Made by a program: the position numbers and the translations under genes. Of a stretch of DNA of 64,000 nt, positions 19,035 through 28,542 are shown in pieces. This stretch comes from Periweissella ghanensis (lineage in GTDB: Bacteria; Bacillota; Bacilli; Lactobacillales; Lactobacillaceae). Numbering within the stretch: position 1 is the stretch's first letter; every line of letters begins with the position of its first letter. Location: NCBI RefSeq assembly GCF_918814755.1, contig NZ_CAKKNT010000004.1:36967-100966 (forward strand), written 5' to 3'. The notes beneath the pieces were generated by a model that saw nothing but the letters and a program-made list of their open reading frames with translations, did not search any database and was not told where the DNA came from.

Positions 19035-20204
19035 ATGAAAGAAGTTGCTTTAAATACCGGGGTCGTATATTTAGATAATGCTGCGACAACCCCCATGGCC
19101 CCCGAAGTAATTGATACGATGTTAACAACCATGCAATCAACGTTTGGGAATGCCTCATCAACGCACGCCTTTGGTCGCAAAGCCCACATGGTGCTTGAAA
19201 ATGCGCGCCAAGTTATTGCCCGTTCGATTAACGCCAAAGATGAAGAAATCGTCTTTACCTCTGGTGGAACGGAATCAGATAACACGGCCATTATTGGGAC
19301 CGCTGAAGCGCGCCAACACTTAGGTAAACACATTATTACCAGCGCGATTGAACACGAAGCGGTTTTAAAACCATTAGCGTGGTTAGCGGAACACGGTTTT
19401 GAAATTACTTACTTACCAGTTAATGAAGCCGGTGAAGTAAGTGTGGCTGACCTAAAAGCGGCTTTGCGTGATGATACGATTTTAGTAACCATTATGATGG
19501 GGAATAACGAAGTCGGCTCGCATATGCCGATTCGTGAAATCGGAGAGGTCTTAGCAGATCACCAAGCATGGTTCCACACCGATGCGGTCCAAGCATATGG
19601 TTTACTAGATATTGATGTTAAGCGTGATCATATTGATATGCTCTCAACATCTGCTCACAAGATTAATGGTCCTAAGCAATTAGGCTTCTTATACCGCCGC
19701 GATGGCTTGGTCTTTCCAAGTTATTTAAAAGGTGGCGATCAAGAAGAAAAACGCCGGGCCGGGACGGAAAATATTCCATCCATTGCAGGGTTTGCAACCG
19801 CGGTTGAATTAATTACACCCGCGGAAAAAGCAAATCGCCAAGCCAAATACGCCGCCTTTAAAGCTCAAGTGTTAAGTGGCTTAGCGGCTGCTGACATTGA
19901 TGTTGCAGTCAACGGTGCCATTAAAGACGATACCCTCCAACATGTGTTAAACATTTGGATCAAAGGGGTGTCAACGTATGTCATGCAAACTAATCTTGAT
20001 ATGGCGGGGATTGCCATTTCAGGTGGTTCCGCATGTACGGCTGGTTCCCTTGAACCATCGCATGTCTTAACAGCGATGTATGGTGAAACTTCACCACGGA
20101 TTGAAGAATCACTCCGGATTAGCTTTGGTACGTATACGACTAGCGCTGACATTGATGCGTTGGTCGCCAATATTGCCAAAACGGTTAAACGCGTCCTTAA
20201 ATAG
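19035..20204 (+). CDS. iscS: Cysteine desulfurase (IscS/NifS family)
   Basis: 389 residues from ATG 19035, which follows AAAAGGATGG. PLP enzyme of fold type I: YLDNAATTPM near the start, SGGTESDN, the PLP-contacting HTDAVQAYG, the Schiff-base lysine in STSAHKINGPKQLG near 203, and the sulfur-carrying Cys in SGGSACTAGSLEPSHVL near 325. It removes sulfur from cysteine as an enzyme persulfide. With no isc or suf scaffold nearby and mnmA in the same cluster, its likely job is to deliver sulfur to MnmA (and perhaps ThiI), as the dedicated YrvO does in B. subtilis. That partner assignment is inference. Confidence 0.94.
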   Translation: MKEVALNTGVVYLDNAATTPMAPEVIDTMLTTMQSTFGNASSTHAFGRKAHMVLENARQVIARSINAKDEEIVFTSGGTESDNTAIIGTAEARQHLGKHIITSAIEHEAVLKPLAWLAEHGFEITYLPVNEAGEVSVADLKAALRDDTILVTIMMGNNEVGSHMPIREIGEVLADHQAWFHTDAVQAYGLLDIDVKRDHIDMLSTSAHKINGPKQLGFLYRRDGLVFPSYLKGGDQEEKRRAGTENIPSIAGFATAVELITPAEKANRQAKYAAFKAQVLSGLAAADIDVAVNGAIKDDTLQHVLNIWIKGVSTYVMQTNLDMAGIAISGGSACTAGSLEPSHVLTAMYGETSPRIEESLRISFGTYTTSADIDALVANIAKTVKRVLK

Positions 20205-20231
20205 ACCGGTTAACGAACAATAACTAACCTA

Positions 20232-20275
20232 AAAAGCCTCACTAACAATCTGTGCATTGCTAGCGGGGCTTTTTT
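20232..20275 (+). terminator. Terminator after the cysteine desulfurase
   Basis: AAAAGCCTCACTAACAAT (20232-20249) pairs, with G-U wobbles, with ATTGCTAGCGGGGCTTTT (20256-20273), then a T-run. Also suits the convergent Rgg gene. Confidence 0.82.
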
Positions 20276-20280
20276 GCGAC

Positions 20281-21267
20281 TTAAATTTGGTTAAAATAGG
20301 CTGGAAAAAGGGCCTGGGTTTCAGTAGTTAAATAATTTTCAAGATATTCAAAGACCCCAATATCAGTTCCGACGTCAAAAACGCCAATATTAGTACCGAA
20401 GAACGTTTTTAATTGTTGAAACATCTCAAAACTAAGCGCGACTCGTTGGTAATCTTGGTTAGTTGCACCAACAATTCCATTTAAAAGAATTAGCCGCTGG
20501 TAATTTATCAAGTTCAATTTTAAATCTGGTTGCTTGTCATATAAGGCGTTGATTTCACTGACAATTTGGTCAATTTCAACATACGTGGCTAGCTGTTTAT
20601 CATACGTATTAATTGATAACGCATAATTAAGTAAGTGATTAATGTAACTATCATACCAACTTTGACCAATATGCTCATGGTATTTAGCATAATTGACTTT
20701 AAAACGTTTTAATAGAACCGTGCGACTCGTCGGTTCAAAAAAGCAACCAATCACAGGAAAAATTTCAAGTTCATCCTTGGTCCAAGTCGTCATTTTTAAG
20801 AGATATTGTTGCATAAATTGATATTCGGCCGTAAATTCACTTGGAAATGTCACAATATCTTGATCAACATGCCACATATTCAATAACGCAACAAAATGTA
20901 TTAAATAGGCGTAGAACCGCTCTTTGGAATTAGGCGAATCTTTAAACTGCTGATAGATACTCACGTTTTCCCATTTGGGATCATAAGCCTGCGTTTGGTG
21001 CATCGTGATTTCTTTATTGACGGCACTCAGCAGACTATCGTCACCTTCAGTTACGGTAAACCACTTGTTGCGTAAATAAACCAATTCATCGAGTGATGAA
21101 ATATTTAACCGGTGTGTAATTTCACGTAAGTTACTAAATCCAATATCGGTAAAATCATTTTCAAAACGATAAGCCGTCGTCCGTGATACGACACCAGTAT
21201 AGACTTCTTTAACGGTAAAACCTTTTTCTTCGCGCAGCTTTTTAATTGTTGCTCCTAAAAATTCCAT
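20281..21267 (-). CDS. Rgg/GadR/MutR-family transcriptional regulator
   Basis: 328 residues. N-terminal helix-turn-helix (residues about 5-60, IKKLREEKGFTVKEVYTGVVSRTTAYRFEND with the SRTTxxRFE signature of Rgg proteins). The rest is a helical, TPR-like Rgg domain with aromatic residues. It is longer than typical Rgg proteins (about 285). Family members often sense short peptides or control a neighbouring gene. The adjacent divergent MFS transporter is the obvious candidate target, and an 8+8 bp palindrome lies in the shared intergenic region next to this gene's ribosome binding site (AAAAGGAGT). No peptide-pheromone gene was recognised. Confidence 0.82.
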   Translation of the reverse strand: MEFLGATIKKLREEKGFTVKEVYTGVVSRTTAYRFENDFTDIGFSNLREITHRLNISSLDELVYLRNKWFTVTEGDDSLLSAVNKEITMHQTQAYDPKWENVSIYQQFKDSPNSKERFYAYLIHFVALLNMWHVDQDIVTFPSEFTAEYQFMQQYLLKMTTWTKDELEIFPVIGCFFEPTSRTVLLKRFKVNYAKYHEHIGQSWYDSYINHLLNYALSINTYDKQLATYVEIDQIVSEINALYDKQPDLKLNLINYQRLILLNGIVGATNQDYQRVALSFEMFQQLKTFFGTNIGVFDVGTDIGVFEYLENYLTTETQALFPAYFNQI

Positions 21268-21281
21268 TAACGACTCCTTTT

Positions 21282-21301
21282 TTGTTTCAATTATGAAACA
21301 A
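21282..21301. promoter_or_regulatory. Candidate Rgg operator, 20-bp palindrome
   Basis: TTGTTTCA, ATTA spacer, TGAAACAA: two perfect 8-bp arms in the intergenic region between the divergent Rgg and MFS genes, 15 bp upstream of the Rgg start codon. Suits autoregulation and control of the divergent transporter. Confidence 0.6.
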
Positions 21302-21370
21302 TCATTTGGATAAGCATAGCATACTGTATTCTTAAAATTAACAAGTGATTAGAAAAAGAGGTAGTTTATC

Positions 21371-22675
21371 ATGCAATTATTAACCGAGCACCAAATAAAG
21401 CGTTTCGTCAAACGACAAATCGCGATTGCCGTGACATCTGATTTTTTATCCGTTACCGCCGGCAGTATTTTTAGCTTTGCCATTGGGCTGCATGTTTTAA
21501 AAGATACTAATTCAATCTTAGCGTTTGGGAGTTTGCAAATGGTCGGTCCCGTTATGGCACTACTATTTAGTAGCCTAATCGGTCAGATTGCGGACACATA
21601 TAGTCACAAGCACATTATTATTAGTGCCGAATTAATTAATTTGGTCATGTATGGTGTCTATATCGTTCTCGTCAACCAATTTCCTAGGCACTTATATCTT
21701 TGGACAATTCTGATTGTGATTTGGACAAACGTATCCAGTCGGATTAGTGGTGTTGCCTATCAGGCCAGTGTGGTTAGTTTAGTCCCCACTAAAGATGTCC
21801 AACGGCTAAGTGGGCTTGAACAAGCTTCCGTGTCGTTAGCTGGGATTATTGCCCCCGTTCTTGGTGGAATCTTATACGCAGTCGTTAGCTTTCATATGCT
21901 AGTTTTGATTATTTTAATCGAAAGTCTTGTCGTTTTAAGCGCCACGATGGCTTTAAACTTTCATGCTTTCCAACAAGTACCCAGTAAAGTAGCGGTCGTT
22001 GAAGAGCCGTCAAACCAAAAAAGCATCCGCTATTGGCAATTTATTCGCCAAGCGCTTACCCAATATCCGGGTCTTAAATTTTTAACGATTTTCTCACCAA
22101 TCGTAAATTTTATTTTAAGTGGTTTAGAGTTACTACTTTCCGTACTTATCATCAAAGATTTACACCTATCGGCAACGGCATTAGGGCTTAGCTCAGCAGG
22201 GATTGGGATTGGTTCATTAATTGGTGGACTGTTAGTTGCCCGCCATTCTAATTTTAAGGCGCCTATCAAATTAACTAGCTTGATGGGCCTAGCTTGTTGT
22301 ATTCCTCTTATTAGTATCGGCAGTGCCAGTATCGTGATTCGCCAAGCGACGGTCTTACTTACCACAGTTGTCTTAATGAACGTGATATTTGGTATCGTGA
22401 TAATGTTTGCTAACGTGCCATTAACTGCTTATTTGGTACAAAGTATTCCTCAAAATGCACAAGGCCGGGTCTTTAGTGCTATATCCGGGATTACCCAAGT
22501 TTTTTCACCACTCGGCATTTTAATCTATACTGGGTTATTAAACGCAATTCCCGCAAGTCAGTTATTAATCATGGCCGGAAGCTTAATGCTAATAGCAACC
22601 ATCCTTTTATGGTTAACAATTGGACGCAGCCAAAATCAACAAGTTATCCAAAAAATTCACGAACTCAATCTTTAA
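21371..22675 (+). CDS. MFS transporter, MefA/EntS-like
   Basis: 434 residues with about 12 membrane helices. SLIGQIADTYSHKHIIISAE near residue 65 is the motif-A-like loop, and LSGLEQASVSLAGIIAPVLGG near 155 is typical of the MefA/enterobactin-exporter branch. It probably exports a small molecule or drug. It is divergent from the Rgg regulator with 103 bp between them, so it is probably controlled by it. The gene is monocistronic, with a GAAAAAGAGG Shine-Dalgarno and a terminator at 22704-22747. The substrate is unknown. Confidence 0.85.
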   Translation: MQLLTEHQIKRFVKRQIAIAVTSDFLSVTAGSIFSFAIGLHVLKDTNSILAFGSLQMVGPVMALLFSSLIGQIADTYSHKHIIISAELINLVMYGVYIVLVNQFPRHLYLWTILIVIWTNVSSRISGVAYQASVVSLVPTKDVQRLSGLEQASVSLAGIIAPVLGGILYAVVSFHMLVLIILIESLVVLSATMALNFHAFQQVPSKVAVVEEPSNQKSIRYWQFIRQALTQYPGLKFLTIFSPIVNFILSGLELLLSVLIIKDLHLSATALGLSSAGIGIGSLIGGLLVARHSNFKAPIKLTSLMGLACCIPLISIGSASIVIRQATVLLTTVVLMNVIFGIVIMFANVPLTAYLVQSIPQNAQGRVFSAISGITQVFSPLGILIYTGLLNAIPASQLLIMAGSLMLIATILLWLTIGRSQNQQVIQKIHELNL

Positions 22676-22703
22676 CAACGAAAGGTCGTTAAATCATCCA
22701 ACT

Positions 22704-22747
22704 AAAAAAGCCCTACTGAATTTAAAAAAATTCAGTAGAGCTTTTTT
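22704..22747. terminator. Terminator between MFS and PucR-type regulator
   Basis: AAAAAAGCCCTACTGAA (22704-22720) with TTCAGTAGAGCTTTTTT (22731-22747), one mismatch, symmetric A and T runs; lies between convergent genes. Confidence 0.85.
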
Positions 22748-22769
22748 AGTATCTTTGGCTACTAACACT

Positions 22770-23519
22770 TCAAATTTCTGTCACCCGAGTATCACGCGGT
22801 AACATGTGCTTTGAAATGCTAGCGACTTTAGCTAATAACAAACCTAATTTTTGCGTGCGCCATGTGACGTATGCCGCTAGTAGATCGATATTTTCAATCA
22901 CATTTTGCGGATTATGTTGAGTAATAGTTGCTAAGCGCTTTAAGCGATATCCAACTGTTTTACGATGGACATGCATGATGGCCGCAGTTTTAGCGATATT
23001 ATGATTTGTCAGGGTAAATACCCAAAACGTATTTAAGAGATTTAACTCATCTTGCCCACTACCTAAGTTATTAATAATTGTCACTAAGTACTCATTCGCC
23101 AGGCCACTATTTCGTAATGGTTCAAATTGTTGGGTCATTTGAAAAGTTGCTTGATGATTAAAAGTATTTGGGGCGGTAAAACATAGTGCTTGCAAGGCTT
23201 CTTTAATCGTCCCAGATAAATCAAAGTGGCTGCTACCAATGCCAATTTGATTTGGGGCGGGAAAATATTGGGTTACGAGGGTTGCATCTTCAAATTGACG
23301 CAAAATATAAATGCGATGTTCAGTGTCTAAACTAAATGTTAACTGGATATGGGTGGTTGGAATTCTAATCTGCGGATGTTTTACAACAATGGCATAGTAG
23401 GCTTGTCGTAAATCAACCCCACGAGCATGTGCTTGTTGTGCAAAAGACACCGAAATTGGCTGATCTGTGTCCGCAATCGTTAGCCATTGCTGTAAAAATG
23501 CTTCAATTTCACCTGTCAT
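22770..23519 (-). CDS. PucR/CdaR-type regulator divergent from the arginine deiminase operon
   Basis: 249 residues from ATG 23519, preceded at 5 bases by TGGAGGTG; the frame is open 15 codons further up but without a ribosome site. The C-terminal third is a PucR-type helix-turn-helix: LLNTFWVFTLTNHNIAKTAAIMHVHRKTVGYRLKRL, then ENIDLLAAYVTWR. The N-terminal part is an uncharacterised sensor region. It starts 161 bp from arcA in the opposite direction and is the only regulator at the ADI cluster, so it may activate arc genes. In other lactic acid bacteria this place is usually taken by ArcR (CRP/FNR type) or ArgR, so this pairing is of interest. Confidence 0.75.
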   Translation of the reverse strand: MTGEIEAFLQQWLTIADTDQPISVSFAQQAHARGVDLRQAYYAIVVKHPQIRIPTTHIQLTFSLDTEHRIYILRQFEDATLVTQYFPAPNQIGIGSSHFDLSGTIKEALQALCFTAPNTFNHQATFQMTQQFEPLRNSGLANEYLVTIINNLGSGQDELNLLNTFWVFTLTNHNIAKTAAIMHVHRKTVGYRLKRLATITQHNPQNVIENIDLLAAYVTWRTQKLGLLLAKVASISKHMLPRDTRVTEI

Positions 23520-23680
23520 AAACACCTCCATTTCATTGGCCAAAGCGCTCATATAATTAACCATTTGGCTAACTATATTTTCATTTTATACCATATCTCA
23601 AGGAACAACAATTGCGTAAAATAAGGGTTATAAGCATTTATATTAAAAATTAATCCGTGTTTTAAAAGGAGGAAAATTTA

Positions 23681-24919
23681 ATGCAAAAACCTGTAATTAA
23701 TGTTAATTCTGAGATAGGAACATTAAAGTCGGTCTTATTAAAACGGCCCGGTGCTGAAATTGAAAATATTACACCCGATACGATGGCCCGGCTTTTATTC
23801 GATGATATTCCGTATTTAAAAAATGCCCAACTTGAGCATGACTATTTTGCGCAACTTTTATCCGATCACGATGTTGAAGTAGTCTATCTTGATGATTTAG
23901 TTGAAGATGTCTTTAATCAAAGTTCTGATCTTAAAACGGCATTTTTACAACGTTTTTTGGATGAAGCGGGCTACGGGTTAGGAACTACTCACAATGCGTT
24001 AAGTGAATACTTAGAAAGTTTTACCAATAATGAGCTCATTACGAAACTATATGCGGGCATACGGCGAAACGAACTTGATTTTACCAATGATTCTTTGCAT
24101 GATTTAGCCGGACGGGATGCTGCTAATCCATATTTACTTAATCCATTACCGAATGCGTACTTTACACGTGATCCGCAAGCAACCATTGGGAATGGCATCA
24201 CGATTAATCGGATGACTTATAAAGCACGACAACCAGAATCTTTATTTAGTGAATTTATTATCCATCACCATCCCCGATTTACCGGTAAAGTTGATATTTG
24301 GCGGAATCGTGATAATTTAACGCGCCTTGAAGGTGGGGATCAATTAGTCTTAAATGATCACGTCTTAGCCATCGGCGTCTCACAACGCACGTCTTCTAAA
24401 TCAGTTGAAGGATTGGCTCGGGAATTGTTTGCTAATCCTAGCTCTAAATTTGATACCATCATCGCCGTTGAAATTCCACATAACCACGCCATGATGCATT
24501 TAGATACGGTCTTTACCATGATAAACCATGATCAATTTTCAGTCTTTCCTGGCATTATGGATGCCAATGGGCAAATGAATATTTTTATTATGACACCTGG
24601 GCCTGACAATACAATTAAATTAGCCCATCGTAATAATCTGGCAGCAACCCTCAAAGAAGTACTTGGCCTTTCAGAAATAGATGTAATTGAAACTGGTAAT
24701 GGGGATGCAATTATCGGACCACGAGAGCAGTGGAATGATGGTTCTAATACTTTAGCCATCGCACCGGGTGAAGTGATTACTTATGACCGGAATTATGTTA
24801 GTAATGAATTACTCCGCCAACACGGTATCCTAGTCCATGAAATTCGTTCAAGCGAATTATCACGCGGTCGTGGCGGCCCACGGTGTATGTCACAACCACT
24901 TTGGCGCGAAGATTTATAA
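23681..24919 (+). CDS. arcA: Arginine deiminase
   Basis: 412 residues. Hydrolyses arginine to citrulline and ammonia, the first step of the ADI pathway. Visible: SEIGTLKSVLLKRPG at the start, NAYFTRDPQATIGNG near 165, EGGDQLVLNDHVLAIGVSQRTS near 213 (substrate Asp and backbone), HLDTVFTMI with the catalytic His near 270, and the nucleophilic Cys in GRGGPRCMSQPLWRE near 401. Strong Shine-Dalgarno AAAAGGAGG. First gene of arcABDC; the operon yields ATP and alkali for acid survival. Confidence 0.97.
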   Translation: MQKPVINVNSEIGTLKSVLLKRPGAEIENITPDTMARLLFDDIPYLKNAQLEHDYFAQLLSDHDVEVVYLDDLVEDVFNQSSDLKTAFLQRFLDEAGYGLGTTHNALSEYLESFTNNELITKLYAGIRRNELDFTNDSLHDLAGRDAANPYLLNPLPNAYFTRDPQATIGNGITINRMTYKARQPESLFSEFIIHHHPRFTGKVDIWRNRDNLTRLEGGDQLVLNDHVLAIGVSQRTSSKSVEGLARELFANPSSKFDTIIAVEIPHNHAMMHLDTVFTMINHDQFSVFPGIMDANGQMNIFIMTPGPDNTIKLAHRNNLAATLKEVLGLSEIDVIETGNGDAIIGPREQWNDGSNTLAIAPGEVITYDRNYVSNELLRQHGILVHEIRSSELSRGRGGPRCMSQPLWREDL

Positions 24920-24952
24920 GTGATCTATGATTAAATAAAGGGGGCATCTTAT

Positions 24953-26002
24953 ATGACAACCATTAATACTAATACCATCAATTCTGTCTTTCAGGGCCGA
25001 TCATTTTTAGCTGAAAAAAACTTCACCCCGGCTGAACTACAATATTTAATTGATTTTGGCCTACATTTAAAATATCTAGCCCACCATAATATTGTTCACC
25101 GCTATCTGGAAGGCCAAAACATTGCCTTATTATTTGAAAAAACATCAACTCGTACTCGGGCCGCTTTTACGACGGCCGCAATTGAACTAGGTGCGCATCC
25201 CGAATATCTAGGTGTTAATGATATTCAATTAGGAAAAAAAGAGTCAATTGAAGATACAGCGATTGTTCTTGGGTGCATGTTTGACGGTATTGAATTTCGG
25301 GGCTTTAAGCAAAGTGACGTGACTGAACTAGCTAAACATAGTGGGGTACCTGTCTGGAATGGCTTAACTGATGATTGGCATCCAACCCAGATGATTGCTG
25401 ATTTTATGACGATTAAAGAAAATTTTGGTCATTTAAAAGGCCTAACTTTAGCTTATATTGGGGATGGCCGGAATAATGTTGCCAAATCATTACTAATCAC
25501 CGGCTCAATGTTAGGCGTATCCGTGCATATTGTCGCACCAAAAGACTTGCAACCACCTGCTGAAATTATCAAACTCGCGCAAAAGCTTGCTAAACCAACT
25601 AATGTTATACCAGTCGTCACTGATCAACTATCTGTGGGAGTTAAAAATGCCAATATTATCTATACAGATGTTTGGGTTTCAATGGGGGAAACGGATTGGC
25701 AAGATCGGTTAGCCTTACTCAAGCCATATCAAGTTACCATGGATGTCTTAGCAGCGACTAACACGCCGGCTGAACACTTGATTTTTCTACATTGTTTACC
25801 GGCCTTTCATGATACCAATACTGTATATGGCGCAGCCGTCAAAGCTGATTATGGCATTACCGCAATGGAAGTCACCGATGAAGTTTTCCGTAGTAAATAT
25901 GCGCGCCAATGGCAACAAGCGGAAAATCGCAAACATGCCATTAAAGCCATCATGGCCGCAACTTTAGGGAATTTATTCATCCCCGAAGTACCAAAATTGT
26001 AG
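24953..26002 (+). CDS. arcB: Ornithine carbamoyltransferase, catabolic
   Basis: 349 residues. Runs in the phosphorolytic direction in this pathway: citrulline plus phosphate to ornithine and carbamoyl phosphate. Carbamoyl-phosphate loop [10 protein letters not shown] near 64, [11 protein letters not shown] near 147, ornithine-site DVWVSMGE near 240 and [10 protein letters not shown] near 280 are all present. 33 bp after arcA with Shine-Dalgarno AAAGGGGG. Placement within arcABDC marks it as the catabolic paralogue. Confidence 0.97.
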   Translation: MTTINTNTINSVFQGRSFLAEKNFTPAELQYLIDFGLHLKYLAHHNIVHRYLEGQNIALLFEKTSTRTRAAFTTAAIELGAHPEYLGVNDIQLGKKESIEDTAIVLGCMFDGIEFRGFKQSDVTELAKHSGVPVWNGLTDDWHPTQMIADFMTIKENFGHLKGLTLAYIGDGRNNVAKSLLITGSMLGVSVHIVAPKDLQPPAEIIKLAQKLAKPTNVIPVVTDQLSVGVKNANIIYTDVWVSMGETDWQDRLALLKPYQVTMDVLAATNTPAEHLIFLHCLPAFHDTNTVYGAAVKADYGITAMEVTDEVFRSKYARQWQQAENRKHAIKAIMAATLGNLFIPEVPKL

Positions 26003-26016
26003 GGGATGGTGACAAT

Positions 26017-27453
26017 ATGAATACACCAAATAAAACACCTGGGATTGCTTTACCCGCGCTAGTTGCATTAGTAATCAGTAGTGCGATTGGGGCTGGCATC
26101 TTTGACTTACCAACAACTTTTGCCAAAGTAGCTACTCCCGGACCAGTAATGGTGGCTTGGTTGATTACGGGCCTTGGCATATTAATGTTAGCACTTAGCT
26201 TGAAACACTTAGTTTTGGATAAACCGGAATTAACGGGGGTCGCAGATTACGCCCGCGCTGGTTTTGGTGATTTTGCTGGTTTTCTATCTGGCTGGGGTTA
26301 TTGGCTATCAGCTTGGTTAGGCAATGTTGCCTTTGCTAGTATTATGATGTCAGCTTTTGGCTATTTCTTCCCGAGTCTTAAGTCGGGGAATAGTATTAGT
26401 GTAATCGTGTTTGCTTCAATCATTTCGTGGGGGTTAACATTATTAGTTACCCGCGGGGTTGAAGCGGCGGCCGTTATTAATACTGTCGTTACGATTTGTA
26501 AGTTAATTCCGCTATTTGCCTTTGCGATTGTGGCCCTCGTAAGCTTTAAAGCTGGTATTTTCACCGCGCATTTTTGGGTGAATTTTAGTACCAATATCCA
26601 CAATCAAGCCATCTTCACTCCGGCGACCACCGCTGGGATCATCGCGCAAATCAAAGGCTGTATTTTATCAATGATGTGGGTTTTTGTCGGAATTGAAGGG
26701 GCGGCCATGATGGCTGGGCGAGCGCAGAAAAAAAGTGACGCCGGGCGGGCAACTATTATTGGTTTATTATCCTTACTAACCCTATACGTAGTAATTTCGT
26801 TACTCCCATATGGTTATCTTACCCAAAATCAACTACTAAAATTACATCATCCAGCATTAGTGTACTTATTTAAAACTTTGGTTGGTGATTTAGGTGGGGC
26901 CTTTATCAGCATTGGTTTAATTATCTCAATTATGGGATCGTGGTTATCTTGGACCATGCTACCAGTTGAAGCCACTTCATTAATGGCCAAGCAAAAGCTA
27001 TTACCCCAGTGGTTTGGTAAACTTAATCAAGCTAACGCTCCGGCTAATTCGCTATGGCTAACCCAAATTTTGGTCCAAATATTCTTAATCTCCTTAATTT
27101 TTACTACTGAAGCTTATAATTTTGCCTATTCACTTTGTACGGCAGCGATTGTTGTTTGCTATGTCTTAGTGGGCGCATATGAGCTCAAGCTTGGCTTACA
27201 ACAACGGCGGCTACGAATTATCATCCCCGGGTTGATTACTTGCCTGTTTGAAATTACCGCGATTATGCTGGCGGGCTGGCAATTACTGTGGTTATGTACC
27301 ATTGCCTATTTATTAGGTTTCATTTTATATATCAGAGCCAAAAAAGAGCATCATCAAACCATTAAACATTATGAATGGTTTGGAATGGGACTTATCTCCA
27401 TAATCGCCGTTTTTGCGATTATTGCTTTATTTACTGGTTCAATCACAATTTAA
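26017..27453 (+). CDS. arcD: Arginine/ornithine antiporter (APC family)
   Basis: 478 residues with about 12 membrane helices. The N-terminal VISSAIGAGIFDLP carries the G-x-G-I-F unwound-helix motif of amino-acid antiporters, and ELTGVADYARAGFGDFAGFLSGWGYWLSAW is the ArcD/basic amino-acid antiporter block. It exchanges external arginine for internal ornithine, which makes the pathway energetically free for uptake. Only 14 bp after arcB. Ends 15 bp before arcC starts. Confidence 0.94.
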   Translation: MNTPNKTPGIALPALVALVISSAIGAGIFDLPTTFAKVATPGPVMVAWLITGLGILMLALSLKHLVLDKPELTGVADYARAGFGDFAGFLSGWGYWLSAWLGNVAFASIMMSAFGYFFPSLKSGNSISVIVFASIISWGLTLLVTRGVEAAAVINTVVTICKLIPLFAFAIVALVSFKAGIFTAHFWVNFSTNIHNQAIFTPATTAGIIAQIKGCILSMMWVFVGIEGAAMMAGRAQKKSDAGRATIIGLLSLLTLYVVISLLPYGYLTQNQLLKLHHPALVYLFKTLVGDLGGAFISIGLIISIMGSWLSWTMLPVEATSLMAKQKLLPQWFGKLNQANAPANSLWLTQILVQIFLISLIFTTEAYNFAYSLCTAAIVVCYVLVGAYELKLGLQQRRLRIIIPGLITCLFEITAIMLAGWQLLWLCTIAYLLGFILYIRAKKEHHQTIKHYEWFGMGLISIIAVFAIIALFTGSITI

Positions 27454-27467
27454 TACGGAGGTGCACG

Positions 27468-28412
27468 ATGACAAAACGAATTGTTGTTGCTTTAGGTGGG
27501 AATGCGATTTTAACAAAAGATGCCTCAGCAACTGCACAACAAATAGCGCTTATCAAAACCGCTAATCAGTTGGCGGCCTTGCTAACTGCTAATAGCGACT
27601 GGCAAGTCATTATCACACATGGCAATGGGCCCCAAGTAGTGAATTTATTATTACAACAACAGCGGGGGAGTAATACAGATATTCCGGCGATGCCGTTATA
27701 TACCGTTGGGGCGATGACCCAAGGTGCAATTGGTCTTTGGCTAGCGAATGCTTTAAATCAAGCTTTCATGGAACACGGTTTAGATCATCAAGTCGCTGCT
27801 TTAATAACCCGGACACTCGTCGACGGCCAAGATAAAGCCTTCCAACGGCCAACTAAGCCAATTGGTCCGTTTTATTCACCTAAAATGGCTGAACATTTAC
27901 AAGATTTACATCCGGATTGGACCATTTTATCCGATGCCGGACGCGGATATCGCCGCATGGTACCATCGCCGCAACCACTAGATATTATTGAAGCGCCGAT
28001 TATTCAACAACTAGTAAGTCAAGGTGTCACCTTAATTGCAGCTGGAGGTGGCGGGATTCCAGTTGTTCGCGCCGGCAGTGCTTATGTAGGGATTGATGCC
28101 GTAATCGACAAAGACTATTCAGCGGCTAAATTAGCCGAATTAGTTGGTGCGGATATTTTGTTAATTTTAACAACCGTGCAAAATGTCTATATAAATTATG
28201 ATACCCCCCAACAAACTAAACTCACGCATGTAACCGTTGCGCAGGCTCAAGAATATCTTGATGCTGGTCATTTCGCCCCCGGATCGATGCAACCCAAAAT
28301 TCAAGCGGCAATGAATTTTGTTCGTCGTACCAATAAAACCGCCGTTATTACATCATTGGCCAATGTGACTGGTTATTTACAATCCGGCTTAGGAACTATT
28401 ATCACGAACTAA
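27468..28412 (+). CDS. arcC: Carbamate kinase
   Basis: 314 residues from ATG 27468, behind ACGGAGGTG. The frame is open for 31 codons more, but those overlap the end of arcD in another frame. Converts carbamoyl phosphate and ADP to ATP, ammonia and CO2. Motifs: VVALGGNAIL at residues 5-14, HGNGPQVV near 50, AGGGGIPVV near 190, IDKDYSAAKLAELVGADILLILT near 213 and FAPGSMQPKIQAA near 270. Last gene of the ADI operon, ended by a terminator. Confidence 0.97.
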   Translation: MTKRIVVALGGNAILTKDASATAQQIALIKTANQLAALLTANSDWQVIITHGNGPQVVNLLLQQQRGSNTDIPAMPLYTVGAMTQGAIGLWLANALNQAFMEHGLDHQVAALITRTLVDGQDKAFQRPTKPIGPFYSPKMAEHLQDLHPDWTILSDAGRGYRRMVPSPQPLDIIEAPIIQQLVSQGVTLIAAGGGGIPVVRAGSAYVGIDAVIDKDYSAAKLAELVGADILLILTTVQNVYINYDTPQQTKLTHVTVAQAQEYLDAGHFAPGSMQPKIQAAMNFVRRTNKTAVITSLANVTGYLQSGLGTIITN

Positions 28413-28418
28413 GTTACC

Positions 28419-28452
28419 AAGCAGTAAGAACATTATCTTCTTACTGCTTTTA
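28419..28452 (+). terminator. Terminator of arcABDC
   Basis: AAGCAGTAAGAA (28419-28430) with TTCTTACTGCTT (28438-28449), followed by TTATT. Confidence 0.85.
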
Positions 28453-28542
28453 TTATTTAATAGGTCTACTGTAATTTTGTATTTGAATCACCAAACTAAG
28501 ACCGTTATAATAATCAGTATTAACATAAGGCGGATATAAACC

